From NCBI RefSeq assembly GCF_002572525.1, contig NZ_PDBS01000001.1, positions 2,170,001 to 2,234,000 of the forward strand: a stretch of DNA of 64,000 nt. The letters are read 5' to 3'. Shown in pieces: positions 33,733 through 43,348 of the stretch. The stretch is from Natrinema sp. CBA1119. Its GTDB lineage: Archaea; Halobacteriota; Halobacteria; Halobacteriales; Natrialbaceae. Below the pieces are notes generated by a model. That model did not search any database and was not told the DNA's origin. It saw only the letters and a program-made list of their open reading frames with translations. Made by a program: the position numbers and the translations under genes. Within the stretch, counting starts at the first letter, position 1, and each line of letters begins with the position of its first letter.

Positions 33733-33927
33733 ATGAGCAACTACACCGCCGAAATACCCGATGAGGAGGAACGCGGAATTCGCATCGAATGCGACGACCA
33801 CGGTGAGTGGGAGGAGTTTCGACCGGGGTATCGGACCGTCGACTCCCACTGCGATGGCTGTGGCCTCGAGATCCAACTCGATCTCCGCGATCTCCACGAC
33901 TGGCGGGATCTCGGCGAACTGTGCTGA
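33733..33927 (+). CDS. Small zinc-binding protein
   Basis: The 64-residue acidic protein has a likely metal site made of C-D-D-H (about residues 20-23) and C-D-G-C (about 40-43), with a final Cys at the C-terminus. Many haloarchaeal microproteins of this size bind zinc through paired CxxC/CxxH motifs. The function is unknown. The product is distinctly acidic (EIPDEEERGIRIECDD), supporting a real gene. Confidence 0.7.
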   Translation: MSNYTAEIPDEEERGIRIECDDHGEWEEFRPGYRTVDSHCDGCGLEIQLDLRDLHDWRDLGELC

Positions 33928-34016
33928 CAGTCCCTCCCCGACCGGGACGGACCGCTTTCAGCAGCCGCTGCGATCATTAGTCCGACCGCACGAGCGGGAG
34001 CGCCCCTCGCCGACGG

Positions 34017-36821
34017 TCACTTCTCGAGTCGCTCCTGTAGCTCCTGGACTCTCGAGACGAGTTCGATCGGCGGCGTCGTGTTCACGTCGATCGACTCGAG
34101 GTCCTCGAGGACGGCTTCGGTGTCGGGATCGATCGGTCGGGTGTCGGAGTTGGCATCGAGCGATTCGGTGTCGGAGTCGCCCGCCGACGATCCGGCGTCG
34201 GAGTCGCCCGCCGACGATCCGGCGTCGGAATCGGGATCCATCGGACCGCCGTCTGTCGATGCCGCCTGTGCCTGCGCACGGCCCGGCTCTCCTTGCGTCT
34301 GCATCGTTCCGCTCCCCAGATCGAAGACCGCTTGCACGGGTTCGCTCGAGCCGCCGCCTTTCGCCTCGATAGCCTTCTCCTCGCGCAGTCGCTCGAGGAC
34401 GTCCCTCGAGCGGTCGACGACGGGGTCGGGGACACCGGCGAGGTCGGCGACGTGAATTCCATAGGAGCGGTCGGTCGGGCCGTCGCGGACGGTCCGGAGG
34501 AAGGTCACCTCGCCGTCGCGTTCGTCCGCCGCGACGTGGACGTTGGCGACGCGGGGGAGGTTCTCCGCGAGTCCGGTCAGTTCGTGGTAATGGGTCGCGA
34601 AGAGGGTCTTCGCTTTGACCTCGTTGTGGAGGTACTCCGTCGCGGCCCACGCGATCGAGATGCCGTCGTACGTCGCGGTGCCCCGCCCCACCTCGTCTAA
34701 AATGACCAGCGACTCCTCGGTCGCCGTGTGAAGGATGTTCGAGAGCTCGCTCATTTCGACCATGAACGTCGACCGGCCCTGTGCGAGTTCGTCCAGTGCG
34801 CCGACCCGGGTGAAGATGCCGTCGACCAGCCCGATCTCGGCCTCCTTCGCCGGAACGAAGCTGCCGATCTGGGCCAGCAGGACGATACAGGCGACCTGGC
34901 GCATGTACGTCGACTTGCCCGACATGTTGGGCCCGGTCACCACGAGGAATCCCCTGTCCTCGTCGAGTCGGACGTTGTTCGGGACGAACTCCGTCGTCTG
35001 CTCGACGACCGGGTGTCGGCCCTGCTCGAGCGTGAGGCGGTCGCCTTGGTGCAACTCCGGCTGAATCCAGCGGTTCTCGGCCGCGTGAGTCGCCAGACTC
35101 GCGAGCGCGTCGACCGTCGCCAGCGCCCGTCCCACGTCCTGTAGCAGTTCGGCCCGCGCGGCCACCTGCTCGCGGAGTTCCTCGAAGAGTTCGTACTCGA
35201 GGTCGCCGCGTCGCTCCTCGAGTCGGAGTATTTCGCGTTCCTTCTCCTCGAGTTCGTCGGTCGTAAAGCGCTTCGAGTTCTTCAGCGTCTTGATCTCCTC
35301 GTAGTGATCCGGGACGCCGTCGGCGGCCGACTTGCCCACCTGAATGTAGTAGCCGTCGGTCTTGTTCCGGTCGACGGTCACGTGGCTCAGGCCGTACTGT
35401 CCCTTCTCGCGGTCGGCGAGCGTGTCGAGCCACTCCTTAATCGCCTCGTGGCGCTCGATTACCTCGTCGAGCTCGTCGTCGTACCCACACTGGAGGAGTT
35501 CCCCCTGGGTCACCGTCGACGGCGGCTCGTCGGCGATGGCTTCCTCGAGGGTCTCCCGCAGCTCCCGCGCGGCGTCGCGATCCGGGCGGTCGACGATCTC
35601 CGAGAGGGGCGAGTCGGCCAAATCCGGATTCGACGCAATGGCGTCGGCCAGCGCGGGCAGGACAGCGAGCGTCTCCTGAACCGCGAGCAAATCTCGCGCG
35701 TCTGCACTCCCGTGGGTTGCCTTCGAGGCGAGGCGGGCCAGATCGTAGGTCTCGCCCAGCGTCTCCTGTACCTCGTCGCGGGCCAGCGCCGCCGTCGAGA
35801 GCGCGGCCACGCTCTCCTGTCGTCGCTCGAGGGTCTCGAGCGAGCGCCGGGGCCGCTGGAGCCACTCCTTGAGCAGGCGGCCGCCGGCGCTGGTCTCGGT
35901 GTGGTCGATCGTCGCGAACAGCGACCCGTCGCGCTTCCCTTGCATGGTTTCGGTCAGCTCGAGGTTGCGCTGCGTGGTCGCGTCCAGCGTGACGTGATCG
36001 TCGCCGTGGTGGGCCTGGATCCGGGTCATCGAGGCGAGCACGCCCGCCCCGGTCTCATCGACGTAGGAGAGGATCGCACCGGCCGCCGCGACGGTCGGCT
36101 CCGCGACCGACAGCCGGTCGACGGTTTCGGTGCCGAACTGCTCGCGAACCGCGTGGGTCGCCCGCTTCGGCGCGAACGCCTCGGTTTCGTGGAGCGTCAG
36201 CGTCGCGTCGGTCCGGTCGCTGACGGTGTTCAGCAGCTCGTCGTCGGCTCGCGCGTCGGGTCCCGGCAGCACCTCGACTGGATCGAAGCGGTACAGTTCC
36301 GTCAGCGCGTCGTCGACGTCAGTGGCGTCCGCGACGAGGAATCGACCGGTCGTCACGTCGGCGAAGGCGAGGCCGTAGCCCGAATCGGTCGTCGAACTGC
36401 CACTCGAGTCGCCGGCGCTCCCGCTGCCGTCGACGACCGCCGCGAGATACTGGGCGTCGGCGTCGCTGGTCTCGAGCAGGGTGCCGGGGGTCACGACGCG
36501 GACGATTTCGCGCGCGTGGCCGGAGTCGGTTTCGTACTGATCGGCGACGGCGACGCGGTAGCCGCGTTCGACGAGGGCCTTGAGGTAGGGCGTCAGATCG
36601 TCGATCGGCACGCCGGCCATGGGGTACGACGAGCCGTGGGAGGACTTCTGGGAGACTTTGAGGTCGAGCTCCTCGCTGACGATCTCGGCGTCCTCGCCGA
36701 AGAACTCGTAGAAATCGCCACACTGCATCGTCAGTATTTCGGCGTCGGTCTCCTCTTTCAACGAGAAGAACTCTCCGACGATCCCCGTCGCCTCGGTCAT
36801 ATCCGGAGACTGTCCTTCCAT
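34017..36821 (-). CDS. mutS: DNA mismatch repair protein MutS
   Basis: The 934-residue MutS1 protein binds mismatches. The mismatch-contacting motif GDFYEFF is at about residue 36. Connector, lever and clamp domains follow, and the ATPase carries Walker A GPNMSGKST (about 630), Walker B LVILDEVGRGT (about 705) and FATHYHEL (about 738). After about residue 830 the tail is acidic and contains two exact 9-residue repeats (AGSSAGDSD). The tail ends with a helical SRVQELQERLEK, probably for dimerisation. A second ATG at 36800 (MTEATG) may be the real start. Confidence 0.95.
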   Translation of the reverse strand: MEGQSPDMTEATGIVGEFFSLKEETDAEILTMQCGDFYEFFGEDAEIVSEELDLKVSQKSSHGSSYPMAGVPIDDLTPYLKALVERGYRVAVADQYETDSGHAREIVRVVTPGTLLETSDADAQYLAAVVDGSGSAGDSSGSSTTDSGYGLAFADVTTGRFLVADATDVDDALTELYRFDPVEVLPGPDARADDELLNTVSDRTDATLTLHETEAFAPKRATHAVREQFGTETVDRLSVAEPTVAAAGAILSYVDETGAGVLASMTRIQAHHGDDHVTLDATTQRNLELTETMQGKRDGSLFATIDHTETSAGGRLLKEWLQRPRRSLETLERRQESVAALSTAALARDEVQETLGETYDLARLASKATHGSADARDLLAVQETLAVLPALADAIASNPDLADSPLSEIVDRPDRDAARELRETLEEAIADEPPSTVTQGELLQCGYDDELDEVIERHEAIKEWLDTLADREKGQYGLSHVTVDRNKTDGYYIQVGKSAADGVPDHYEEIKTLKNSKRFTTDELEEKEREILRLEERRGDLEYELFEELREQVAARAELLQDVGRALATVDALASLATHAAENRWIQPELHQGDRLTLEQGRHPVVEQTTEFVPNNVRLDEDRGFLVVTGPNMSGKSTYMRQVACIVLLAQIGSFVPAKEAEIGLVDGIFTRVGALDELAQGRSTFMVEMSELSNILHTATEESLVILDEVGRGTATYDGISIAWAATEYLHNEVKAKTLFATHYHELTGLAENLPRVANVHVAADERDGEVTFLRTVRDGPTDRSYGIHVADLAGVPDPVVDRSRDVLERLREEKAIEAKGGGSSEPVQAVFDLGSGTMQTQGEPGRAQAQAASTDGGPMDPDSDAGSSAGDSDAGSSAGDSDTESLDANSDTRPIDPDTEAVLEDLESIDVNTTPPIELVSRVQELQERLEK
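34170..34223 (-). repeat. 27-bp exact tandem duplication in mutS
   Basis: Two identical adjacent 27-bp units encode AGSSAGDSD twice in the disordered tail of MutS. The exact identity implies a recent duplication. Confidence 0.8.
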
Positions 36822-37356
36822 CGCAAAAACCCTGCGGGATCCGCGGTGAAAGTGGTCGGGTCGGACCGATCACACCGCTCAGTAGCGAGTCTGGTCGTCT
36901 CACTGATGGTGAATCCGAGCATCCCGCCTGCGGACTCTTCGAGAACAAACGGCTCACAGAAATACGCCGGATCACTGTCTCGGAAACGTCGGCCGGAGGC
37001 CGACGCCGAATCCATCCGGTGTGGTGGACGTGGTAGGTGGGTGATCGGAATCGTCGGGTGGATTCGGCCACGGTGGAACGATATCCGATCTGTAGCGAGG
37101 GGGCGGTGATGTCTCGGGAAGTTCGGACGGTTCGGCTGGCAACGACTGGATCCGCTCCGCCTCGCTACATAGGCTCTTCGGGACTGCTGTGTATATTTAT
37201 TGAGCAGTTAAAGCGATACCGGCGGGTACAACGAGTGTGTCGGCCCGGGCCGCTCGGCCGCGTGCAGCGACGATCGATCCGCGGACAGAACCAAGTGAGG
37301 GGACGGCTCACACACTTGGTCGGTCCGACGACGGATACCGTCCGGCGACGAGACCG
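36822..37356. other. Long intergenic region upstream of mutS
   Basis: The 535 bp has no convincing protein gene; ORFs here lack acidic composition. It contains a TATA box at 37191 and an inverted repeat at 37290-37320, described as a candidate RNA. Confidence 0.5.
37191..37325 (+). ncRNA. Candidate small RNA with terminal hairpin
   Basis: GTATATTTAT at 37191-37200 is a strong TATA-like box with no gene start at the right distance on the plus strand. A transcript from about 37225 would end with the inverted repeat ACCAAGTG (37290-37297)/CACTTGGT (37313-37320). The hairpin could equally terminate the csaA-like transcript coming from the right. Weakly supported. Confidence 0.25.
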
Positions 37357-37680
37357 TCAGTACAACGTCCCGCCGAGGGGAACGTTGTCGTCCGGCGACA
37401 CCAACACGGGATACCCCTCCTCGCTTGGGACGCCGACGGTCAGCGCCTCGGATTTGAAGCCCGCGATCCGTACCGAGCCGAGGTTCGTGGCACAGAGCAC
37501 TTGTCGACCGACGAGGTCAGCGGCGTCGTAGTGGTGGTCCAGTTGGCCGGCGGACTGGATCTCCCTCTCGCCGAGGTCGATCCAGAGCTTGGTCATTTTC
37601 GGCTTCTCGGCTTCGGGAAACGGTTCGGCCTCGATCACCTCGCCGACTTCGATGTTGACGTCGAATGGACTCTCGACCAT
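37357..37680 (-). CDS. tRNA-binding OB-fold protein (CsaA-like)
   Basis: The 107-residue protein is one tRNA_bind (EMAP II/Trbp111-like) OB domain. It starts SPFDVNIEVGEVIEAEPFPE and includes KMTKLWIDLGERE, SAGQLDHHY, QVLCATNLGSVRIAGFKSEAL and a C-terminal PDDNVPLGGTLY. Stand-alone members are CsaA-type chaperone or tRNA-binding proteins. It is encoded alone, divergent from a universal stress gene. Confidence 0.9.
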   Translation of the reverse strand: MVESPFDVNIEVGEVIEAEPFPEAEKPKMTKLWIDLGEREIQSAGQLDHHYDAADLVGRQVLCATNLGSVRIAGFKSEALTVGVPSEEGYPVLVSPDDNVPLGGTLY

Positions 37681-37785
37681 GCGTCGTGATATTGCTGCAC
37701 CAAAACGTAGCTATTGGTTCGCGAACCGACGCGTCCGGCAGGGGTATATCACGCGTCCCGTGGGAGGACTGACTGAACCCCAGCA

Positions 37786-38535
37786 ATGCCAGACCCTCGC
37801 GATCATCGCGTGCTGATTCCGGTCGACGTCCTCGAGGGCCAGACCGTTCCGGCGACGGTCATCGACGCGTTCGCATCGATCCCGGTCGTTCTGCTCGGCT
37901 ATCGCGAAATTCCCGACCAGACCGGACCGGATCAGGCACGCGACCAGTACGGTGACCGCATGCAAGCCGAACTCGCGGAGCTCAGGACGGTGTTCGAGGA
38001 GGTCGGCTGTGACGTCACGACGCGGTCGGCGTTCACCCACGATCGATTAAAAACGTTCGAACGCGTCGCCGTCGACGAGTCGTGTGACGCCGTGTTGGTT
38101 CTCAATCCGGCACCGATTCTCGAGACGATACTCGTCGCGATTCGGAGCGACGTCAATGTCGAATACATCGCCCAACTGCTCGAGACGATTCTCGCGGGAA
38201 CGGACCTCGAGCTAACGCTCTTTCACGTCGCGTCGGACGAGGACGGTCGGGAGGCAGGCTCGGTATTGCTCGAGACGGCGCGGTCGGAACTGGTGGCCGC
38301 GGGCGTCGACGACAGTCGGATCGACGGCACGGTCGTCGTCGACGACTCGCCGACGGCGGCCATCCTCGAGGCCGCAGCCGATCACGACATCCTCGTCGCG
38401 GGCGAAAGCCGGCCATCGATCCGTCGCTTCGTCTTTCGGGATCGTGCCGAACGGTTGGCCCGGCGGACGGTCGATCCGGTCCTCGTCATTCGGGGGAGTA
38501 TCTCGAGTCGGACGACGGCGACGAGCGAACAGTAG
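37786..38535 (+). CDS. Universal stress protein-like, paralogue A
   Basis: The 249-residue protein has a degenerate N-terminal USP-like half (VLIPVDVLEGQTVPATVID, HDRLKTFERVAV) and a second half (about 135-240) with LELTLFHVASDEDGREAG and a final ILVAGESRPSIRRFVF...PVLVIRG. The usual nucleotide-binding GxxG-x9-GS is not conserved (GESRPSIRRFVF), so ATP binding is uncertain. It is clearly related to the convergent gene at 38570, sharing layout such as IPDQTGPDQARDQY versus [14 protein letters not shown]. Confidence 0.85.
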   Translation: MPDPRDHRVLIPVDVLEGQTVPATVIDAFASIPVVLLGYREIPDQTGPDQARDQYGDRMQAELAELRTVFEEVGCDVTTRSAFTHDRLKTFERVAVDESCDAVLVLNPAPILETILVAIRSDVNVEYIAQLLETILAGTDLELTLFHVASDEDGREAGSVLLETARSELVAAGVDDSRIDGTVVVDDSPTAAILEAAADHDILVAGESRPSIRRFVFRDRAERLARRTVDPVLVIRGSISSRTTATSEQ

Positions 38536-38569
38536 ACGGCGAGGGCGACGAGTAGGAACGGCCGAACGG

Positions 38570-39286
38570 TCAGTCACGACGTTCGACCGCATCGTCGCGT
38601 TGCTCGAGGCTCCGAACGACGAGTACTGGCCCGACGGATTCCGAAGCGACCCGTTCGGCCTCCTCCCCGAAGATGAGCGACCGGAGCGACGGGGCCCGTT
38701 CGCCCATGACGATGGCATCATGGTCGGTCGCGGCATCGATGAGCGCCTCGAACGGCGGCTCGTCGACCGCGAGTTCGGTCTCGACGTCGATGCCGTGTTC
38801 GGAGAGGCGTTTGCCGGCCGCCTCGATCGATTCTCGGCCGCCGGCTTCGTCGTCGGTCGCGAGAAAGAGCGTGACCCCGATTTCGCGGTCGCCGACCAGT
38901 TCGGCGACGAACGAGCAGATTCGGTCGACGGCGACGTCTCCCGTCACCGTCACGAGGAGCCGATCGACCGGCCCGGTTACGCCCGGGATGGCGTAGGCGT
39001 CCGCCGCCGTCTCCGCGGCGACTCGATCGACCGTTTGCTCCCGGTCGTGGGTGAAGACGAGGCGATGGTCGGCGTGTCCTCCGGCCGCCTCGAACTCGGC
39101 CACGAGGTCGTCGAGAGCGGCTGTCGCACGGTCCTCGTACTGGAGTCGCGCCTGGTCGGGCGGTGTCTGCTCGGGCAGGACGTGATACCCCAGCACGGTC
39201 ACGTCCATCGGCCCGAGCAGCGTCGACAGTCCGGACGAGACCGATTCGCCCTCGAGTATCGCAAGCGGGACGAGGACTCGCGTCAT
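38570..39286 (-). CDS. Universal stress protein-like, paralogue B, coupled to an amino-acid permease
   Basis: From ATG 39286 the protein has 238 residues with the same two-half layout as paralogue A ([46 protein letters not shown]). The C-terminus [20 protein letters not shown] and GPVLVVRS corresponds to the end of the USP fold. Its start overlaps the stop of the permease gene by 4 nt (39283-39286). USP domains encoded with APC permeases are common in haloarchaea and are thought to regulate transport. Confidence 0.85.
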   Translation of the reverse strand: MTRVLVPLAILEGESVSSGLSTLLGPMDVTVLGYHVLPEQTPPDQARLQYEDRATAALDDLVAEFEAAGGHADHRLVFTHDREQTVDRVAAETAADAYAIPGVTGPVDRLLVTVTGDVAVDRICSFVAELVGDREIGVTLFLATDDEAGGRESIEAAGKRLSEHGIDVETELAVDEPPFEALIDAATDHDAIVMGERAPSLRSLIFGEEAERVASESVGPVLVVRSLEQRDDAVERRD

Positions 39287-40704
39287 TGGAGCACCCCCTT
39301 CAGGGTCACGTCGCGGGCGTAGTAGGCGTACCATCCTGCGGTTGCGAGCATGATCCCGAGGCCGATGAGCTGTGATGCGCGTTGCATGAAGCCGATCAGG
39401 GCGAAACTGGTGAGCGCACCGAGTATCGGGACGACGGGGTAGCCGGGGACCCGGAAGTCAGGGTCGTACCACTCCGGTTCGTTCCGGCGGAGTACGAGCA
39501 ACGCCACGCAGATCAGCCCGTACATGACGAGGTGCAAAAACGAGGCGACCTCCGCGAGCAGTTCCACACGGCCGGTCGCGACCAGCACGAGGATCGGCCC
39601 GCCGGCCATTCCCAGCGCGACGTGCGGCGTACCGTACCGGAGGTTGATGTGGCTCGCCCGTCGCGGCAACAGGGCGTCCTTCGAGACGGCGTAGATCGCT
39701 CGAGAGGTGCTGAGAACCGACGCGTTGGCGCTCGACATCGTCGCGAGCAGCCCGCCGAAGACGATCGCGAACGCGCCAGCTGCGCCCAGATAGTGGCGGC
39801 CGACTTCCACCATCGCCGTTTCGCCGAACCCGGCGAGTTGCTCGCTCCCGAACGCACTCGTCGCGACGAAGATCGCCGCCACGTAGAGCCCGCCGACGAC
39901 GAGGACGGAGCCGACCATCGCCAGCGGCAGGTTTCGACCGGGATTCTTCATTTCCCCGGCGACGGTCGCCACCTGCGCGAAGCCGAGATACGAGGTGAAT
40001 ACGAGCGCCGCCGTCGTCAGTACGGAGACCGTTCCGTACGGTGCGAACTGTTCGGGTGCGGACGGTTCGCCGATGAGTCCCACCGCGTCGAGTCCGCCGT
40101 ACCCGAGGAAAAACACCAGAATCGACAGCAACAACGCGACGATCCCGTTCTGCAGCTTCGCCGCGTTTTCCGTCCCTGTGACGTTCAATACGGTAAAGCC
40201 CGCGCCGAACAACAGCGCCAGTGGGATAACGAGCCCATCGCCGACCGCAACACCGAGTTCGGCGAGCGTATCGACGGCGTAGTAGCCGAAGCCGACGAGG
40301 TAAAACGCCGTCGCGAACACCAGTCCGAACCACAACGAGAGTCCGACGACGGTCCCGGCGAGCGTGCCCAGCGCGCGGGAGATATAGTAGTAGCCGCCCC
40401 CGCTTTTGGGCATCGCCGTCGCGAGTTCGGAGGTCGGCAGTGCGACCAGCAACGCGACGAGCGCGCCGATGGCGAACGACGCCGCCGCTGCGGGACCGGC
40501 CTCTCCGGCCGCTAGCCCCGGAAAGACGAAAATACCGGCACCGATCATCGTCCCGATCCCGATGGCGAGGCCACCGGAGAGCCCGAGCGTCCGCTCGAGT
40601 TCAGCGTCGTCCGTGATCGTCGCCTCGTCGGTCTCGATCGTCGCCTCGACCTGTGGCGATTCGCCCTCGACGTTGGTTCCACCGGCCGGCGACGTATCAC
40701 CCAT
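39283..40704 (-). CDS. APC family amino-acid permease
   Basis: The 473-residue protein has about 12 membrane helices. The signature first helix [20 protein letters not shown] (about residue 42) carries the unwound GAG substrate site. Later [20 protein letters not shown] (about 226) is the conserved helix-6 region of the cationic amino-acid/APC family. An acidic, soluble N-terminus of about 35 residues precedes it. ATG 40704 was chosen because the upstream ORF is basic and unlike protein. It is translationally coupled to a USP-like gene downstream. Confidence 0.92.
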   Translation of the reverse strand: MGDTSPAGGTNVEGESPQVEATIETDEATITDDAELERTLGLSGGLAIGIGTMIGAGIFVFPGLAAGEAGPAAAASFAIGALVALLVALPTSELATAMPKSGGGYYYISRALGTLAGTVVGLSLWFGLVFATAFYLVGFGYYAVDTLAELGVAVGDGLVIPLALLFGAGFTVLNVTGTENAAKLQNGIVALLLSILVFFLGYGGLDAVGLIGEPSAPEQFAPYGTVSVLTTAALVFTSYLGFAQVATVAGEMKNPGRNLPLAMVGSVLVVGGLYVAAIFVATSAFGSEQLAGFGETAMVEVGRHYLGAAGAFAIVFGGLLATMSSANASVLSTSRAIYAVSKDALLPRRASHINLRYGTPHVALGMAGGPILVLVATGRVELLAEVASFLHLVMYGLICVALLVLRRNEPEWYDPDFRVPGYPVVPILGALTSFALIGFMQRASQLIGLGIMLATAGWYAYYARDVTLKGVLQ

Positions 40705-40810
40705 AGCGAGAGAGAGTCCCGCTGGCCGTATATTTCTGCTGCTGACCGAGGGTCCGGATCGACGTTTCGGCCCTCCAGCCGCCGACACCCGGCGGCAGCC
40801 GGTTCCGCGA

Positions 40811-41800
40811 TCAACCAACGAGTTCGTCGGCTAACAACCGCAGGCTCTCGTCGTCCTCTCCGGCCGCGTCCGGAACTGCAAGCATGACCTCCTCGATCCC
40901 GACGTCGGCGTACGCCGCGAGCCGCTCGCGGACTTCCGCCGGCGTCCCCGTCGCAGCCGTCTCGAGGTATGCCGACAGAAAGAACTCGCGGGGCTCGCTC
41001 GGCTCGTCGGACAGCATCTCGTCGGCGAACGCCTCGCGTTTTTCCGTCGCTGCCTCGGTCGTCTCGCCGACGAAGACGAACAGCTCGGCGGATTTCCGGA
41101 TCTCCTCGTACCGATCCTCGCTCTCGCAGTGCTCGCGCAGTACGTCGAGTTTCTCCGCGAAGCCCGCGGGCTCGAGCGTGCCGTAGTTCCAGCCGTCGGC
41201 CAGCTCGGCGGTGTAACGCAGCGTAAACTCCTCGCCCCCGCCGCCGATCCAGATCGGCGGGTGGGGGTCCTGGACGGGGTGGGGCTCGCAGAATGCGTCC
41301 TCGAGGTCGATATCGAGGTTCTCGCCCCGGTGACTGTACGTCTCGTTCGTCCAGAGTCCCTGCAGGATCTCGACGGTCTCGGCGAGCCGACGGAGCCGTT
41401 CGGCCGGCGGCTCCCGAAACTCGTAGCCGAAACGGTCGTACTCGGCTTCGTACCAGCCGCCGCCCAGCCCCAGCTCGAGCCGGCCGTCGCTCACCCGATC
41501 GACCGTCGCCGCCATCTTCGCGAGCAGCGCCGGATGGCGGTAGGACTGGCTGGTGACGAGCGTCCCCAACCGAACGCGGTCGGTCGCCTCGGCGACCGCA
41601 CTCAGCGTCGTCCAGCACTCGTGGGTGTTCCGGCGCGGGTCGCCGATCCACGACTGGAAGTGATCCTCGAGCCAGACCGCGTCGTAGCCCAGCGATTCGG
41701 CCTCGAGCGCAGTGTCCCGAACCGTGTCGATATCGGTGCCGTACTGGGGGAGGATGACTCCGGCCTCGAGGTCGGCCGCGTCGGAGTCGGTCGGGCTCAT
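40811..41800 (-). CDS. LLM-class flavin/F420-dependent oxidoreductase
   Basis: The 329-residue TIM-barrel protein opens with [35 protein letters not shown]. Typical LLM blocks follow: [56 protein letters not shown] and [14 protein letters not shown]. Many archaeal members use F420 rather than FMN. Its ATG overlaps the stop of thiD-thiN (41797-41800), implying a shared operon and a possible link to thiamine biosynthesis or salvage. Confidence 0.9.
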   Translation of the reverse strand: MSPTDSDAADLEAGVILPQYGTDIDTVRDTALEAESLGYDAVWLEDHFQSWIGDPRRNTHECWTTLSAVAEATDRVRLGTLVTSQSYRHPALLAKMAATVDRVSDGRLELGLGGGWYEAEYDRFGYEFREPPAERLRRLAETVEILQGLWTNETYSHRGENLDIDLEDAFCEPHPVQDPHPPIWIGGGGEEFTLRYTAELADGWNYGTLEPAGFAEKLDVLREHCESEDRYEEIRKSAELFVFVGETTEAATEKREAFADEMLSDEPSEPREFFLSAYLETAATGTPAEVRERLAAYADVGIEEVMLAVPDAAGEDDESLRLLADELVG

Positions 41801-43158
41801 TCGGTCACCTCTCGATCGAGCGCCAGCGTTCGATCGGCGAGCGTTTCCGGATCCGCGGCGATGAGTTTGACGAGCGCCTCTTTGCCGACTTCGCCGCGGT
41901 CGATGACGGCGACGGGAGCCTCCTCGCGGTCCGCGAACGCCTGCCGGGCACCCCAGCCCATCGTGCTTCCCTCAGTCTCTTTCACGGCTGCCGGCTCTGT
42001 ATCGCGGTCGTACGTGGCGACCGGCCACTCGAGGGACTCGAGCGCCGCCTCCACGTCCGCGTCGAACCGACAGTTAACCGCGAACCGGAGGTCGGGGACG
42101 AACTCCCGCGCCGAGAGGAGGAAACGAGCGACGTGGCTCGAGGCCCCGAACCGAACGCCGCGGTTGGGCTGGACGCCCGAGAGCGTTCGCGTGATGCGGC
42201 CCTCGACGGCGGCCGTTTCGGTGACGGATTCGGCGTAGGGCGTCGCGCCGACGACGTTCATCCCGACCTCGGGAACCAGCGCAGAGATATCGGCGTCGAC
42301 GAACCGATCGACGATCGCCTGAACTTCCTCGGCAGTGGGTTCTCGAGCGGCTTCGTTTCGCAGCGGGACCATGTGGTTGACCGCGCCGTGGCCCTCGCCC
42401 ACGTCGGAGTAGTAGCGCACCGCGCGGGCGAGGAAGTCGGTCGCGCCCGCCACTGCGGGCTCGAGGGCCTCTCCCTTCGCGAGGCGGGCCGCGATCGCAG
42501 CGGCGAGCGCGCAGCCGGAACCGTGGGTCGCGTCGGTGCCGACGCGGGGGTGTTCGAACGTTCGAACGGTGTCGTCAGTGACGAGCACGTCCTGTACTCG
42601 CTCGCCGGGGACGTGGCCGCCCTTGACGAGGACCGCATCGACGCCCGTCTCGAGGATCGCGTCGCCGGCCTCGCGAGCCGTTTCCTCGTCGACCACGGCG
42701 ACGTCGGTCAGTACCTCGGCCTCGTCGACGTTGGGCGTCGCCAGCGTCGCCTCGCCGAGTAGGTCTTCGTAGGCGCGTTCGGCTTCGGGCTCGAGCAGGC
42801 GATCGCCGGAGGTCGCGACCATCACGGGATCGACCACGAGCGGAAAATCGAACTCGCTTGCGCGGTCAGCGACGGTCCGAACGATGTCCGCGGTCGCGAG
42901 CATTCCCGTCTTCGCCCCGCCGACCGCGAAGTCGTCGGTGACGGCCGCGAGCTGGGCCTCGACCGCCTCGAGCGGGAGGACGTGCGAGGACTCGACGCCG
43001 CGGGTGTTCTGGGCGGTGACGGCGGTGATCGCCGAGGTGCCGAAGACGCCGTGGGCGGCCATCGTCGCGAGATCAGCCTGAATCCCTGCGCCACCGCCGG
43101 AGTCGCTGCCCGCGATTGTCAACCCGACCGGCCGGTGTTCGGGTGCTGGCGTTCTCAT
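41797..43158 (-). CDS. thiDN: Bifunctional HMP(P) kinase / ThiN thiamine-phosphate synthase
   Basis: The 453-residue fusion has a ThiD ribokinase-fold domain (residues 10-265: IAGSDSGGGAGIQADL, VKGGHVPG, the catalytic anion hole DATHGSGCALAAA) and a C-terminal ThiN domain (about 280-445, MNVVGATPYAESVTETAAVEGR and RGVRFGASSHVARFLL). ThiD phosphorylates hydroxymethylpyrimidine phosphate; archaeal ThiN joins pyrimidine and thiazole moieties in place of ThiE. The conserved SSHVAR region is present. It heads the operon with the LLM gene. Confidence 0.95.
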   Translation of the reverse strand: MRTPAPEHRPVGLTIAGSDSGGGAGIQADLATMAAHGVFGTSAITAVTAQNTRGVESSHVLPLEAVEAQLAAVTDDFAVGGAKTGMLATADIVRTVADRASEFDFPLVVDPVMVATSGDRLLEPEAERAYEDLLGEATLATPNVDEAEVLTDVAVVDEETAREAGDAILETGVDAVLVKGGHVPGERVQDVLVTDDTVRTFEHPRVGTDATHGSGCALAAAIAARLAKGEALEPAVAGATDFLARAVRYYSDVGEGHGAVNHMVPLRNEAAREPTAEEVQAIVDRFVDADISALVPEVGMNVVGATPYAESVTETAAVEGRITRTLSGVQPNRGVRFGASSHVARFLLSAREFVPDLRFAVNCRFDADVEAALESLEWPVATYDRDTEPAAVKETEGSTMGWGARQAFADREEAPVAVIDRGEVGKEALVKLIAADPETLADRTLALDREVTE

Positions 43159-43314
43159 AGGTGATCGTATTCCGTGGTTGTACTAAGCGATGGTGGTCCG
43201 CGAGACAGGACGTAGTCCATTGTGGTGGATTCCGGCCAGAATGGCCACTGCGTCGGTCCCCTCGATCGACAAGAGCCCCAGCATCACCGGCCGGTTGTTT
43301 CCCGTTTATACTGG

Positions 43315-43323
43315 TTATAATTA
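43315..43323 (+). promoter_or_regulatory. TATA box of the lipoprotein gene at 43349
   Basis: TTATAATTA is centred about 30 bp before ATG 43349 and fixes that start against the longer ORF. Confidence 0.6.
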
Positions 43324-43348
43324 TTGTCCCTCCGCCGAACGGATCTGT

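Noticed and set aside
36797-37015. 72-codon minus-strand ORF upstream of mutS
   Set aside because: The composition is not acidic, it overlaps the mutS start and no promoter spacing supports it.
35304-37109. Open frame of about 600 codons on the plus strand opposite mutS
   Set aside because: It mirrors mutS codon by codon, is rich in Arg/Val and lacks acidic bias. High-GC haloarchaeal genes routinely leave long open antisense frames.
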